Source of the DNA: Caprimulgus europaeus
Lineage: Eukaryota; Chordata; Aves; Caprimulgiformes; Caprimulgidae
Assembly (NCBI GenBank): GCA_907165065.1
Contig: OU015526.1
Coordinates: 68,843,723-68,907,722, forward strand
Length of the DNA stretch: 64,000 bases
Reading direction: 5' to 3'
Shown here piece after piece: positions 14,138 through 25,600 of this stretch. A program made the translations under genes and the position numbers. Each line of letters opens with the position of its first letter. The stretch's first letter is position 1. The notes under the pieces are model-generated. The model was not told the DNA's origin. It made no database searches and saw only the letters and a list, made by a program, of their open reading frames with translations.

Positions 14138-14747
14138 CACAGCGTCATAGTTTAATTTGGCTGGCAGCCAAACACCACAGAGCTGCTCACTCACTCCCCC
14201 GCTTATCCCTCACCCGGGGAATAGGGAAAAGAATTGGAGGATTAAGGGTAAGGAGACTCATAGGTTGAGAAAAGGAAAATTTAATAATAGAAATAAAAGA
14301 AAACTTTAAATAATAATGATTATAATAGAAAACATGAATGAATGATGCACAGTACAATTGCTCACCACTCGCCAACAGCAATCCTGGAGGAACAAAATCC
14401 CTGAACCCAAAACCACAATCCTGGAGGAGAGAGCGAGCCCCTCTTTCTCGCCAGCTTTCATTTATATGTTGAGCATGACGTTATATGATATGGCGTATCC
14501 TATTGACATGTCCAAATGCCAGTTTGGGTCTGCTAATTTACCAGATCCACCTCAGTTTCTTCTACACCTGCAGACTGGCAAAACATGGCAAATTGGAAAA
14601 TCCTTGATTTCCCAGCAACAACCAAAAACATCAGTATGTTATCAACATTCTTCTCATACCAAATCTCATACTGAAACCAAAATACAGCACTATTCTGGCT
14701 ACTGAGAAGAAAATGAGCTCCATCCCAGCGGAAACTAGGACACACAG
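14138..14747 (-). mobile_element. Solo LTR of the same avian ERV family, - orientation, with 5-bp target duplication
   Basis: The LTR proper is 14143-14742 (600 bp), read on the - strand from TGTCCTAGTTTCCGCTGGG to AACTATGACG (the final CA has mutated to CG). Direct repeats CACAG flank it at 14138-14142 and 14743-14747. On the - strand a TATA-like ATATAAAT is at 14460-14467, and ATTAAA lies in the T-rich tract before the end, in the same position as in the + copy. No internal retroviral sequence remains, so it is a solo LTR formed by recombination. Confidence 0.9.
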
Positions 14748-17700
14748 TGAAGAAGTGGTTTATCTCACCTAACTTTACTAGTAATTCATTGATTTGTTTA
14801 GACCCTCTTGTTTATGTTTCCTGGCTGGGTCCCACTGCTGCAGCTTTTTCCAAGACAGTCAACACAAACTGAGCATTTGTAAAACCTGAATTTGAAACAG
14901 AGACAAGGAAATTATTTTGTTATGACCTATAAACAACAAAGGATGTGGCAATAATGTGTTTCATGCTTGTGAACTCAGCTGACTGGGTTAGGTGAGGCAT
15001 ATTGGACTGTGTGCTTGTCATTTCATAGAAAGAACAGCCCGCAGTGGTCACAGCTCTTAGCACTCACTGTTTGTTGTTATAAAAGTTGTCATTAAGCTGG
15101 GATATGAGCTGTAGACTTCTGGGAATGTGCCTCGGCTGATTTATTGACATTGTTTTCCTTATCCCTGGGTTCTCACTCTGGCTTTCTTTTTCTTTTTCCT
15201 TTTTTTTTTACTTCCCCTTCACCCCTTTACTTTGTCTTTGTGGGGTTTTTTTCCTCTTAAAAATATTTGTAAAAGGTAGTACAGTAGCAAAGCAGATTAT
15301 CAGAAAATCTATGATTCTGCAACACCGAAGGTCAAATGCAAACCCCAGTGGATGTCCTGATTAACTGAACCCTGTGCTCTGGCTTCGTGGCCCTTTACGG
15401 GATCTAGAAGGAAATTTGTTTCCAAGCCGTATACAACATAGCTGGGTAATGCATTTCAGCCCAGGATGAACTAGCTGCATTCCTAATGCTGAATTTCTCT
15501 GTGATGGCAGACTCCTCAGTGACTTTTTTTTTCTGGGAAGTGCATGGTAGATGGGCTCTTCATTTGAGCAGTTGTCATTCTTCATTCCAATGGGTTTGTG
15601 TATAGGGCAGAAGGGGAAAATTTGGCTTTAAATAGTGGCTAGGGATGGGTAAACCTTAAAATGTGTGGAGATTCAATTCAGTTTTCCTCAACGCTCAGAT
15701 GCTGAAAAACTACCCTGGTTGTCCCTCATCTAATTTTATAAAGACTTCTTAATTATAGTCTCATTATTTTCCTGATTCAGGTTTCCTAATTTTTTTTTCC
15801 TTTTTGATACTGTTTTTCTTCAAAGTTCTGGGAGGAGAGATCCATATTGCAAAAGGCTTTGCTGGCAGCAGCTTCCTCTTCTACTTGAGGAGCAGCTTGC
15901 TTGAATATCGTCTTGGAAGTAGCCCATGAGACATCTCCAAATCATTGTGTAGGTTTGGGGCTAATATCAGCATCTGAAGATCTACTCAGAAAAACAGCTG
16001 ATTTGAAAATAGCTTTCCTTGACTTTGAAATCTATTGAGATTTCATTCTGAGATGAAATGCAAAAGGCAAGCACTGCCCTACAGTAACCAGTAGCCATTT
16101 CATTACAAGTTCCAGTCCTGGGCCTGCTTTAAGTAAATAAAATATTGTATCTGAGCACACACAATACTATGTTTTTCAAGACATTGGCCATTCTGAGGTC
16201 ATTACTGGTTAGATGGGGTTTCTGTCTTGGTTCTAGGATTTTTTCCTAAGAAATGTCATACTGCAATGCTCAGATTTCCTATGAAAAACATTTTATCTTC
16301 AATGAATCGAAGTCTTAAAGTGAAAAATAGTTTTTAATTTTATTTTTTTTCTTTTCTGATTCCCTCTTGTCCAAAACTCTCAGCTAGCTGTTTGGCAGAT
16401 GTGAATTTGCATTGTATCAGAACTGGCTGATTGGTGCGCTAACAGCCTGTGTTGTGTTTGATTCATAGGATGCAGAAGTGAAAAGGTGAAATCTGCATTG
16501 ATAGAAGCAATTTAACAGAGTATAGAACTTAGGTACAATTTTTCCTGATTTGGAGAGAAGATTTGGAAGTCTAGGAGAATACCTAAAATACCAGAAACTT
16601 GGTACAGAGATCCTCCAAGGAAAGGAGATAATCTTTAATGCTAATGGCATTACAGTTTTTATTCCAGTGCCACGACTGTAGTGCATAGCAGAGAGTTTGA
16701 TAATGGTTTCCTGTTCCAAACTGGGAACTGCCTCTTCAATTGGATGGACAGAAAAGACATGATTAAAGCTCTTAGAGGTTTTACAAATGGTGTGTGCGTA
16801 TCTGTCTGTGCTTTCAGATGATTCGAAGACAACCAAGTGTAAATCTGAACTGAGGCGTCAGTGAGAAACGAGCAGTACTGCACTATGCATTCCTGAAAGC
16901 TCAAAATTGACCTTTCATTTTTGTCTAAATCTGTCACTGGAAGCAGTGCCTAATAAGCAGCACTGGGGGCTGAGTGTGAAGGTATGGCAGCTCTGAAGGC
17001 CTGCTCCTGCCAGGAGACAAGAGGAGAGGCAACAGGAGTGGTCGCTTCACTCAGAGTGCTTGCTTCGCTCCCTGAGTGAGCTTAGAAGTCACAGCATCCC
17101 TTGTGCTGCTCCAGGCATGAGTTATGATCTGCAGACTTTTAAAAGAATAGTGCTTGCTGACTAGTTCTGGCTTGTTTTTTGGGTTTTTAGTCTTATCCTG
17201 AGTTTGTTTTTTTGTTGTTGGTATTACTATCCAAGGAGGTTGGTGCTCTTCAGCATAATAAGGCAGGACCTGCAGTGCTAAGAAAATGGTCATGTTTGGG
17301 AGTATGATTCCCTTCCCACCTTGTTTTTTTTTGTTTTGAACTGCCACTTTGTTTTAGAATAAATTAGCCTGAGATTTAAATTAGAAGCGACTAGGGCAAG
17401 CAGGTGTTTAGTAAGAGTTAGAATGAACAAAGATAGTTTGTTAAGCTTAACAACATGGTTTCAGTCATTCAAATGGTATTTGCAAAAATAGTACAAATTT
17501 GCTATCTTTGGCTGGAAACATTCTTTTTTTAAGGTTGGAATAAGTGCTATTTATCCAATAGCTTGGTGGTTGAAGCATTCAACTGTGATGGAGAAGTTAT
17601 AATTAAAACCTCTGTTCTGAGAGGCTTTGAAACCATTTATCCCTACCTTGAAACAGAGGCTAAGTAGATTGAAGGCAATTGACACCCAGGTCAGGTAAGA

Positions 17701-19028
17701 AGCTTAACCAAACCAGTTGTAAAATATCTGGCAACTGACCTACAAAAACCAGTTTTTGCACAGACAGATCATCAACACACAGTTTTGCAGTATTTCTTGA
17801 TTCAGTAATGTGTTTTTTCCAACAATACACGATTGTATTCTGGGCTGTTTGCTCTGGTCCTTGCCATTGCCTTCTCCATCAATAAGCACACCATACAAAC
17901 TCCCCTCCTTCCAGCTCCTTCACCTGATACCATGTGTGTGAGGTAGCAGTGGGTTAACACAGCATCAATGTGGCTACTGGAGTTAGTGCTGCAATATGGC
18001 ATGAGCTTCTTACCTAGCTACCTGTGTGTCTGGGTTAATGACAGTATTTGACACCATGGTTTCTAAGGTGGACAAGGTGTGCAACAGTGGTATTGTCTTG
18101 CTTTATTTATTTAGTCTCAGTGTAGAGCTTCTTTTCAGCTCTAAACAGGCATTGGCATACAGATACAGTGATATCAAGGATTTCTTTGAGGAATAAGGAC
18201 TGGTAATGAAGAGAATCCTTAAATTCTGACCCAGCTGTGTCTCTCTGAGAAAAAAAAAAAATCAGAAAATTATGAAACTTTGTGTTGATTTTCAAAACAC
18301 CTTTTACTTTGAGGTAATTATAATAATTCTTCAGGACTATGCATGTGATATCTTCTGGGACACCATAATTCCTCATTCTGTCTCTCTTTTCTCTCACCTG
18401 ATGGGGTGACCTTCACAACAAAGTTCTCTAAATATGGCAACCTTTGCATCTCTTCAAAGCAGTCTTAATGTAGACAGCTGGAGGGAACTGGCCGTGAAGC
18501 AGGAGCTCTCAGCTCTCAGAGGGAATGTGCATACTGTGTCTTCCCAACTTCAACTCTTAGTCTTGAAATTAAAGGACCAAACACTGGTTTCAGATCTGAG
18601 TCTCTTCTTGGTGTGATGCAAATATCAATGATATCAAGTGGAAAGAAACCCTTGAAACATCTGGTTTTTGTTCCTAACTCGAACATTTTCCTGCGGTGTG
18701 GCTTTGGACAAATTCAATGTACCTCTCTTCCTCTTCTTTAAAATAGAAATAATTCTGGTTTTCAGCTTTGCTGACTGGGAGGACATGCTGTATAAAAGTT
18801 TGGTGGTGGTGTTTATTTGTGGTTATTGTTCTGTCTTTTTGTTCAGATGTCAGGGGTTTTTGTAGTGTTCAGTACAAATTTGTGCTGTACATATTTCTGT
18901 GTCATATCCTACCCTTATGTATCCCTGTATAGTGAGTAAGATAATTAGGCTATAGTAAAGAAGAATTGCAAAGAGGAGGAGAGGGCAGAATTTCACATGC
19001 TAGATGTCTTGGCATTCAGGGAGAAGAT
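14748..19028. other. Intronic sequence, no gene recognised
   Basis: Open frames include one of 139 codons on the - strand (16417-16836), without recognisable domains or splice context. T-rich tracts occur near 15200 and 16330, and an A13 run near 18248. Exons for TM1-TM6 of xCT were searched for by eye and not found. Confidence 0.5.
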
Positions 19029-19085
19029 CATAGAATGGTTTGGAATGAAAGGGACCTTTAAAGGTCCTCTAGTCCAACCCAAGAT
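19029..19085 (-). mobile_element. CR1 LINE 3' tip, - orientation
   Basis: It begins catagaatggtttggaatg, the reverse complement of the CR1 tail, then ggacctttaaaggtcctctagtccaaccc. Only about 55 bp are clear; homology may extend towards 19140 in degraded form. It lies about 480 bp upstream of the TM7 exon. Confidence 0.8.
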
Positions 19086-19564
19086 TTTGAACCATTTCCA
19101 GGTGGGCAGTCATTCAGTGCCAGTAGGTATGTTGGAGATGCCACTGTGATTTCTCTCCCAATAGACAGAGAACTACATCACCTGCATCTACCATCTGCCT
19201 TATTGCTGGTTCTAGCACTGAAACCTGCTGTCTTCCTGTTGGGATCAGCTTGCAAGTCAGTATGGGTAGGCAGCTCAAATGGGCCATATTTCTTATATGG
19301 GAAGCAAGGGGACCACAAGCTCTTGGCGTCCCCGAAGGACTCCTCCCTTAAGTGGTTTCTCACCTCTTCATTATAAACCAATTTGCTTTGTCTAGATGGT
19401 TTTGTTTAGACTCGTTATTTTTTACTGGTAGTTGCTAATGATGATATTTCAGGATCACCAAATGTGCATTCACCATCATTAGTGGCTTCTTCTCATGTTA
19501 TTTGTTTCATGTTCAGGGAATAGCAAGCAGATTGCAAAATAATGAGCTACCTTGTGTATTTCAG

Positions 19565-19688
19565 AAACATACCTCTCGCAATATGCATTTCAATGATTAT
19601 CGTCACAGTTGGCTATGTGTTAACAAACGTGGCTTATTTCACTACAATCAGTGCTGGGGAATTGCTGCTTTCAAAAGCTGTAGCAGTG
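19565..19688 (+). CDS. SLC7A11: SLC7A11 exon encoding TM7 region (about residues 264-305)
   Basis: The acceptor is tgtatttcag before 19565 and the donor is GTAAGT at 19689. The first base completes a split codon (phase 2), then the frame reads [10 protein letters not shown]...[12 protein letters not shown]...AVAV. This is the end of the EEVENPEK-type loop followed by TM7. The codon at 19584-19586 is TGC, matching human Cys271. Relative to human, Thr265 is Asn, and the loop reads [14 protein letters not shown] where human has INAEELLLSNAVAV. An open frame from ATG 19542 runs into this exon, but that ATG lies in the intron and is not a start. In a 12-exon arrangement this would be about exon 7. 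Confidence 0.95.
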
Positions 19689-22600
19689 GTAAGTCACAGA
19701 AGAAAAATACAACGCTATATCCCTGCTGCAGTTGTGTTTGTTGATATGTTCTTATTTCCAGGGAAAAAAAGAGTCGAGGGGACACATCCAACTGGGCTTT
19801 TATATGGCTTCTCTTTTACACCACATATTAGCATCCCTGTGAACTGAGTCTGAGTTTTGACTGATGAGTGGGATTACACTTAAGGCCACCAATAGCATTT
19901 GTAATGTAATATTAGAGCATATTTATTGACTTGATATAACAAAGTCAATAGGATTTAAATTTTATAGCCAAGTACATGCTTGAAAAATTCTTTGCTAAAT
20001 TGTAGGCTGAACTCCTTGGCAGCAGGAAACACGGATATTTGTGGAAGTGGGAGCTCTGAATGGTTTTTTGTAGCAAGAAGCGGTAATGCTGTCTCTGCAC
20101 AACGTGCGTCCCAAGTACTTTGGAAGGAGGTTGCTGTGAATACTGGAGTTCATTTGGGAAGGAGTTGCAAGGCAACCTGGGCTGGAAATGCTGCTTTGAT
20201 TGTTCTTGCTGAATTGTGATGATGACACTGATTTTTATATTTATGGTATCAGACTCACAATGAGGAAATAAAAATTTCTGTTTACTTTCCAGTAGCGACA
20301 CCGCCTGTGGCTATTTCAATCAATGTGGCATTTAAAAAATGACCAAATTCTGTAGCTCATGGGAGATCTAGAAACAAAATGTTTTGCAAACCTGAAAGAA
20401 AAGTGTGCATGTCTCCTGTGGTGCCCATAACTCCCAATTACAGCTCTTCTATTAACCTAGAACAATAAAGTGTGAATGGATGGACTATACCACTGAGTAG
20501 CATCAGCTAAGTAAAATGAAGGCTGAAGAAAAAAAATAAATAAATTAGGTATGCAGCTCAGACCTTGATCCATTCAGACTTTTTTGGAATCATAATGGTC
20601 TAAACTGAAAGAAATCAGGGCCTGATTCCACCTCCACAGCATTGCCTCAACTGGTGATCTTCCAGGCACAGTCAGGCATAAGGGTGGGAGATCTCATCTG
20701 CACTAGCTTTGGTGTCGCAAAATGAGAGGTAACAAATGCACAGCATAACTTTCAGTGAGGGATGCAGAAAAGGGCTATAAATCAAACTTACCATACTTTA
20801 TTAATAATTTGTTAATAGAGTAAAATTACTTTCATGTTTTCTGAAAAAATCACTGTATGTTTCTCTCTCCTCTAACAGACCTTTGCTGAACGACTAATGG
20901 GAAATTTTTCTTTAGCTGTACCAGTATTTGTTGCTCTCTCCTGCTTTGGATCTATGAATGGTGGCATTTTTGCAGTCTCCAGGTGAGCATTGCTAATATT
21001 ACTGGGGGTGAAAGGCATGGGGTATACACTGAAAGTGAGGAAGCAAGGAGCAGGGAGAGTAGGATTCATTCATTCAGCAGGAAATTAAAAATGACTAAAA
21101 AGTTTACCAGGTGTGGGGCTTTTTCTCACTTTGTTCCCATTGAATTTAGTATCTTACTGTTAAAACTCTTTGAATGGCTTGGGAAGGGATCTCTCTGAGT
21201 GTAGCACTTAATTAATAGCTGCTTTGTTTCTTGTGAATGAAGGAAATTGGAGGGAAAATATTAACTAATTCCAAACACTAATCACACTGTAAGGTAAGGA
21301 GGGGATGTGTTCAGAGATGACTTTGATTTTTCCGTATGAGCTTCTCCTGCTAGTCTTTTCATTCAGAATACCTCAAATAAGCCTAGGAAGTGCCTCTGTG
21401 CTCTGTGACTTTCATGAGCCGCTTTGCCTAGTCCCAGTAATGAGCACATTTAAAGTCTGTCCACATTTATTTCCCACCAGGATGTTCTTCGTTGCATCCC
21501 GCGAGGGTCACCTTCCGGAAATTCTCTCCATGATTCATGTCCGCAAGCACACTCCTCTGCCAGCTGTCATTGTTTTGGTAAATCATACAAACAAATGTTC
21601 CTGCAGAAGAATTCATATTACTGCCTTACTCTGGAGGATTCGAACAGAATTTGGGCACTGCTTGAGTCTCATTTATTAATGTGTACATGGGCTTTGGGCA
21701 GGGCAGAGGACAGTAAAGAGAGGAATGAGATTTGGGAGTTGTTCTTATTCTATCATCTCCTTGCTATCTTGTCAGTAGCACTTGACTGTCTATCGCTGCA
21801 GCCTAATTCATGTTTTCTTGCCCTTTATTTCTGAGGACCTGCTAGTGATGAGCTAGTTTCCCTTTCAGAGAAACTAATTCCAGTTAAACAAACAAACAAA
21901 CAAACAAAAAGGGATTCGTTTAACTGAAAGTGCAGCTAAACACCAGCATCTGGGAGCACCCTAAAGGCTCATTATACTACCTTATAGTGAAAAATGCAAA
22001 CAATTATGCACTAAGATAATGGAAAGGGAACCCTCAGCAGTGCAGTATAGGGGTGATTAAAAAATGAGAGAACGTGTGTCTGGGCACTAGTCTGTGAATT
22101 GTCTAAGGAAAAACACCAATGTTATAGTGGAAATCCTATGGCTGGCTTCTAAAATAGTGGCAGAGCTAAATGTTGACCGTGTGTTTGCATTGCAGAGTAA
22201 TTTGTATGGTAAAATGTTAGGACAAAAATGTCAAAATACCCACCTTAAACCTCAGTTTGCACAGAGCCAAGAAGATTTCTACTTGCAGTCTTTGTAACCA
22301 TGGGTGTTCAGCCTCTTTTGGGACCAGTGCCTGTAATGTATCTGGACAGACCTCAGCATCTGTGGGGTTTTAGCTATAGCAGATGCGTGTGCATCTGTGA
22401 GAGTACACTAGTAAGATCAGATGCTTGTACTGTGATTTAAATCAGTTTTTGCTATAGATGCCTGTAAGCTCACTTCTGAAGTGTCAGCTGAAGTGTGGAA
22501 TTTTATATTCTGCTCAAGCAACGATAGGCATTCAAATTTTGAAAATTAGGCAGTGTGATTATAGTGAACAATTTTAATGGAATTCATTTTACATAAGCAT

Positions 22601-25600
22601 TTACTTTGCATTTTATTTCTTTGGGCTGAAGTAGTCATACCTTTTGGATGAATTGCATTGACTGTTTTCTGTGGAATGAAAAGCACAAAATGTATTAATA
22701 TATATATATATTTTTTTTTTTCTGGAAGATGTTTTCTGCTATTGCATCTGGTCCTGTTACACCACTGCATTGATTTCCTTTGAAAAAGTCAAATTCTTAT
22801 ATGAAGATGGCTTTCCTTCAGAGACTGTAATTTTTTTTTTACCTTATTGCAACTAGAGTACTTGCAGGATACATTCCACATCAAGGAATAGGATAGGAAA
22901 GAGCTCTTGGAGAGACACTGAAAAAATGGGCTTGTTTAGGGTTTAAGGCTTGTTAAATAAAAAAGCATTTTTAGGAATTAAGGAATCTGTTTATGTATGT
23001 ATGTCCTGGTATTTGGTAGATATATGTGTAGCAACTCCAAAAAATCATGCAATCTGATTGTAACCCTACTTTATTTCTTTTCCTGATAGCTCTGGTTCAC
23101 TGTCTGTGGCCCTTTCTTGCATTATCATGCTTATAACTGAGCTTTTAAACTTTTAGGGGCTGAGTCTATATAGAAGAAATCTTGCCCAATATAATTCGGT
23201 GATAAAATTTCCTTTGACCTTTATAGAGAAGGAGTTTGCTTAATATCTGTGTGTAAAGAAAAAAGGATTATGTAAGTCATTAAAGGCTGGAAGCCAGAGA
23301 CCCATATTTGAAAAATTGATCCTTCTGGTTCAAATCCATGCTGTTTTCACTGGTTTAAAAAAAAATTAAATAAATAAATAAGGGAAAGAGAGAGAGAAGT
23401 TATGAGTCTAGATAACTAATACAAGCTAGTTCAGCTAGTTCTCCTTACAGAAAGATGTAGCCCAGCATTTTACTGCATCTGCAGTTGATTTCACCTGTTG
23501 CCTTGTTAGAAACCTAGAGAGACTGTGGCTGCCAGCATCTTCCCTCTTGCTGAAGCATAAAAGCTACAGTGAAGTTGACTGATTCCTTCATCCCCAAATG
23601 CAAGGACTCTGTCATTGCAGGCATAGAGTGTCTTATGTGGGAACTGTGGACTACCCTGCAGAGTCCATACAAACTATAAATATCCTGCTTTTGTCCAGAG
23701 ATTACTCTGAAATAGATCCCTGTAGCCTACACTAATCATCTAACCCAGGGCTCAAGACTCTAGTTTATACATAAGTTTTTGCCTGCCTTACAGAAACCTT
23801 GTATCTCAGAACAGCTTTTTAATGAGCAAATGTATTTATTCTAGTGTCCCCTCTCCTTCTCGCTGTTCAGTGGCTGTCTGAGTGACAGCTAAATGCTTCT
23901 CTCTGCTTAGAAATGTTTGCAATTCCAATGTGCAATAAGTCTGCACACTGCAAGCCTGAAAGACATACTGCAAATACAAGCTGATGGCAATCCAGTGTTC
24001 TGCATCCCATGGTGTATAGCTACCTCATACCATGTCCTCCCTGCTGCGTTCCCCTGTTGCTGCCTGGGAGGACTATAAGAGTTTTTCCTTCCACAGAACT
24101 GCTTGATCTGCTTTCATACAATCAAATATGACTAAAATTTAACTGCTCTTATTTGTACCAGTGACCAGCAAGTAAAACTACAGTGGGCTGAGACATTTGT
24201 CGGGTCCCATGAGAATGGTGCCCAGGATGCTCAAGCATTTGGGTGATGCAGTGAGCTGTGTGCCTGTGTATTTTTCTGGGTCACAGGGGACAGATATGTA
24301 TTTATCACATGTGGCCACCCAGGACAGATATGTATTGATCAAACGTCATCTCAGGGGACAGCTGGGTATTGATCACGCACCTGATTGCATGACAAAGGCA
24401 GGCCCAAAGTCTCTGGCCCTCAGGTGTCTCTGCAAAAGGCTGTGCTGCTTGTCCCAGTGGAAAAAATTGATGTTGCTGCTGTAAAATAGTTGAGATCAAT
24501 CCACTAAACCTCTCTTACGCATTGAATTTCTTTTGCAGCATCCTCTCACAATGATAATGTTATTCAATGGGGATCTCTACAGCCTCCTGAATTTCCTCAG
24601 TTTTGCCAGGTGGCTTTTTATTGGACTAGTAGTTGCTGGGTTGATTTATCTCAGATATAAACGTCCTGATATGCCTCGTCCTTTCAAGGTAACCTCTGCT
24701 TTCTACTGTTTTACATGAAACCTTCTCCCTCCTATCTCTTGTGTAGTCAGGCAATAAAGGAGCATTTTCTAGTGTAGAAAGCTAACCTCTTTTTCAAGAA
24801 AAAAACAGAGTTAATAGAAAATAGTCTTTTGCTCTGGAGGGTGTCCTTGTGTTTTCCTGCAAGCTCCCCAGTGCTACTCCAGCTGTGTTTCCTTCTGAAA
24901 GAAAATTCCTTCCTATTCCCCTGGTGCTTCGGGGGCAGCGACTGAAGCTGCTACGCCAAAGTGATACTGAGGCAGCGTGATGCAAGCTGTGTGAAAATAC
25001 CTCTAGACCTGTGTAGTCACATAGGGTTGAAACTGCAAACATTTGGGTTACATGTGCCAACCTGATTTTCAGCCAGTCCTCTGTTTTAATGTCTCCTTTG
25101 ATAAAGGCCTGAATAATTTTCCCATCAAAATTCATGTCAGGCATAAGCATTAATATTAAACTTTTATTTCATTGCCTATCCAATATCTGATATGCCAATT
25201 TGATAGGCAAATAAGTTGCTAGTGCTGTTATTATGATATCTGGGACTTGCAATGGATTGACAGACACAGTTATTGTGAACCCAGAAAGAAAAAGTTAATA
25301 GTGAGTCCCATTGAACAATAGCGGTTTTGGCCTTGGTTCTGCCATTCTTCTTGCTTCATTTTAAGAAACATCTTACAAAGTAAGTTGTCCCATTGTGTAT
25401 CTGGAAAGATAACATCCATTATGGAAAGAAAAGGAGGAATCTATCCTTATTTATGTATTGCCAAGAAGCCTATTTTTTGAGCTAAGAAGGTGTGCCATTG
25501 CATTCTTGTAGGTGTATCTGTAAATAAGAAGGTCAACAGCCCAACCTGTTTTGCTTTGATTAAAAAAAAAATGCTTTGACGGTGCACAAAAGAGTAACAG

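Larger units (their letters stand above)
21578..24538 (+). other. SLC7A11: SLC7A11 intron before TM9-TM10 exon
   Basis: 2961 bp, GT-AG. It carries an (AAAC)n repeat at 21886-21910, a (TA)n/T-run at 22699-22721, an (AAAT)n stretch near 23366-23382 and a three-unit 34-bp tandem repeat at 24284-24385. No CR1 is recognised. Confidence 0.85.

Noticed and set aside
13342..14747. A single provirus with LTRs flanking a deleted interior
   Set aside because: The two LTRs are in opposite orientation and each has its own target duplication, so they are separate solo LTRs.
16417..16836. 139-codon open frame on the - strand
   Set aside because: Inside an intron, no similarity recognised, no low-stop region in the same strand around it; consistent with chance.
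19542..19847. Met at 19542 as an alternative start of SLC7A11
   Set aside because: It lies before the tttcag acceptor, and a protein starting at TM7 would lack half of the transporter fold.
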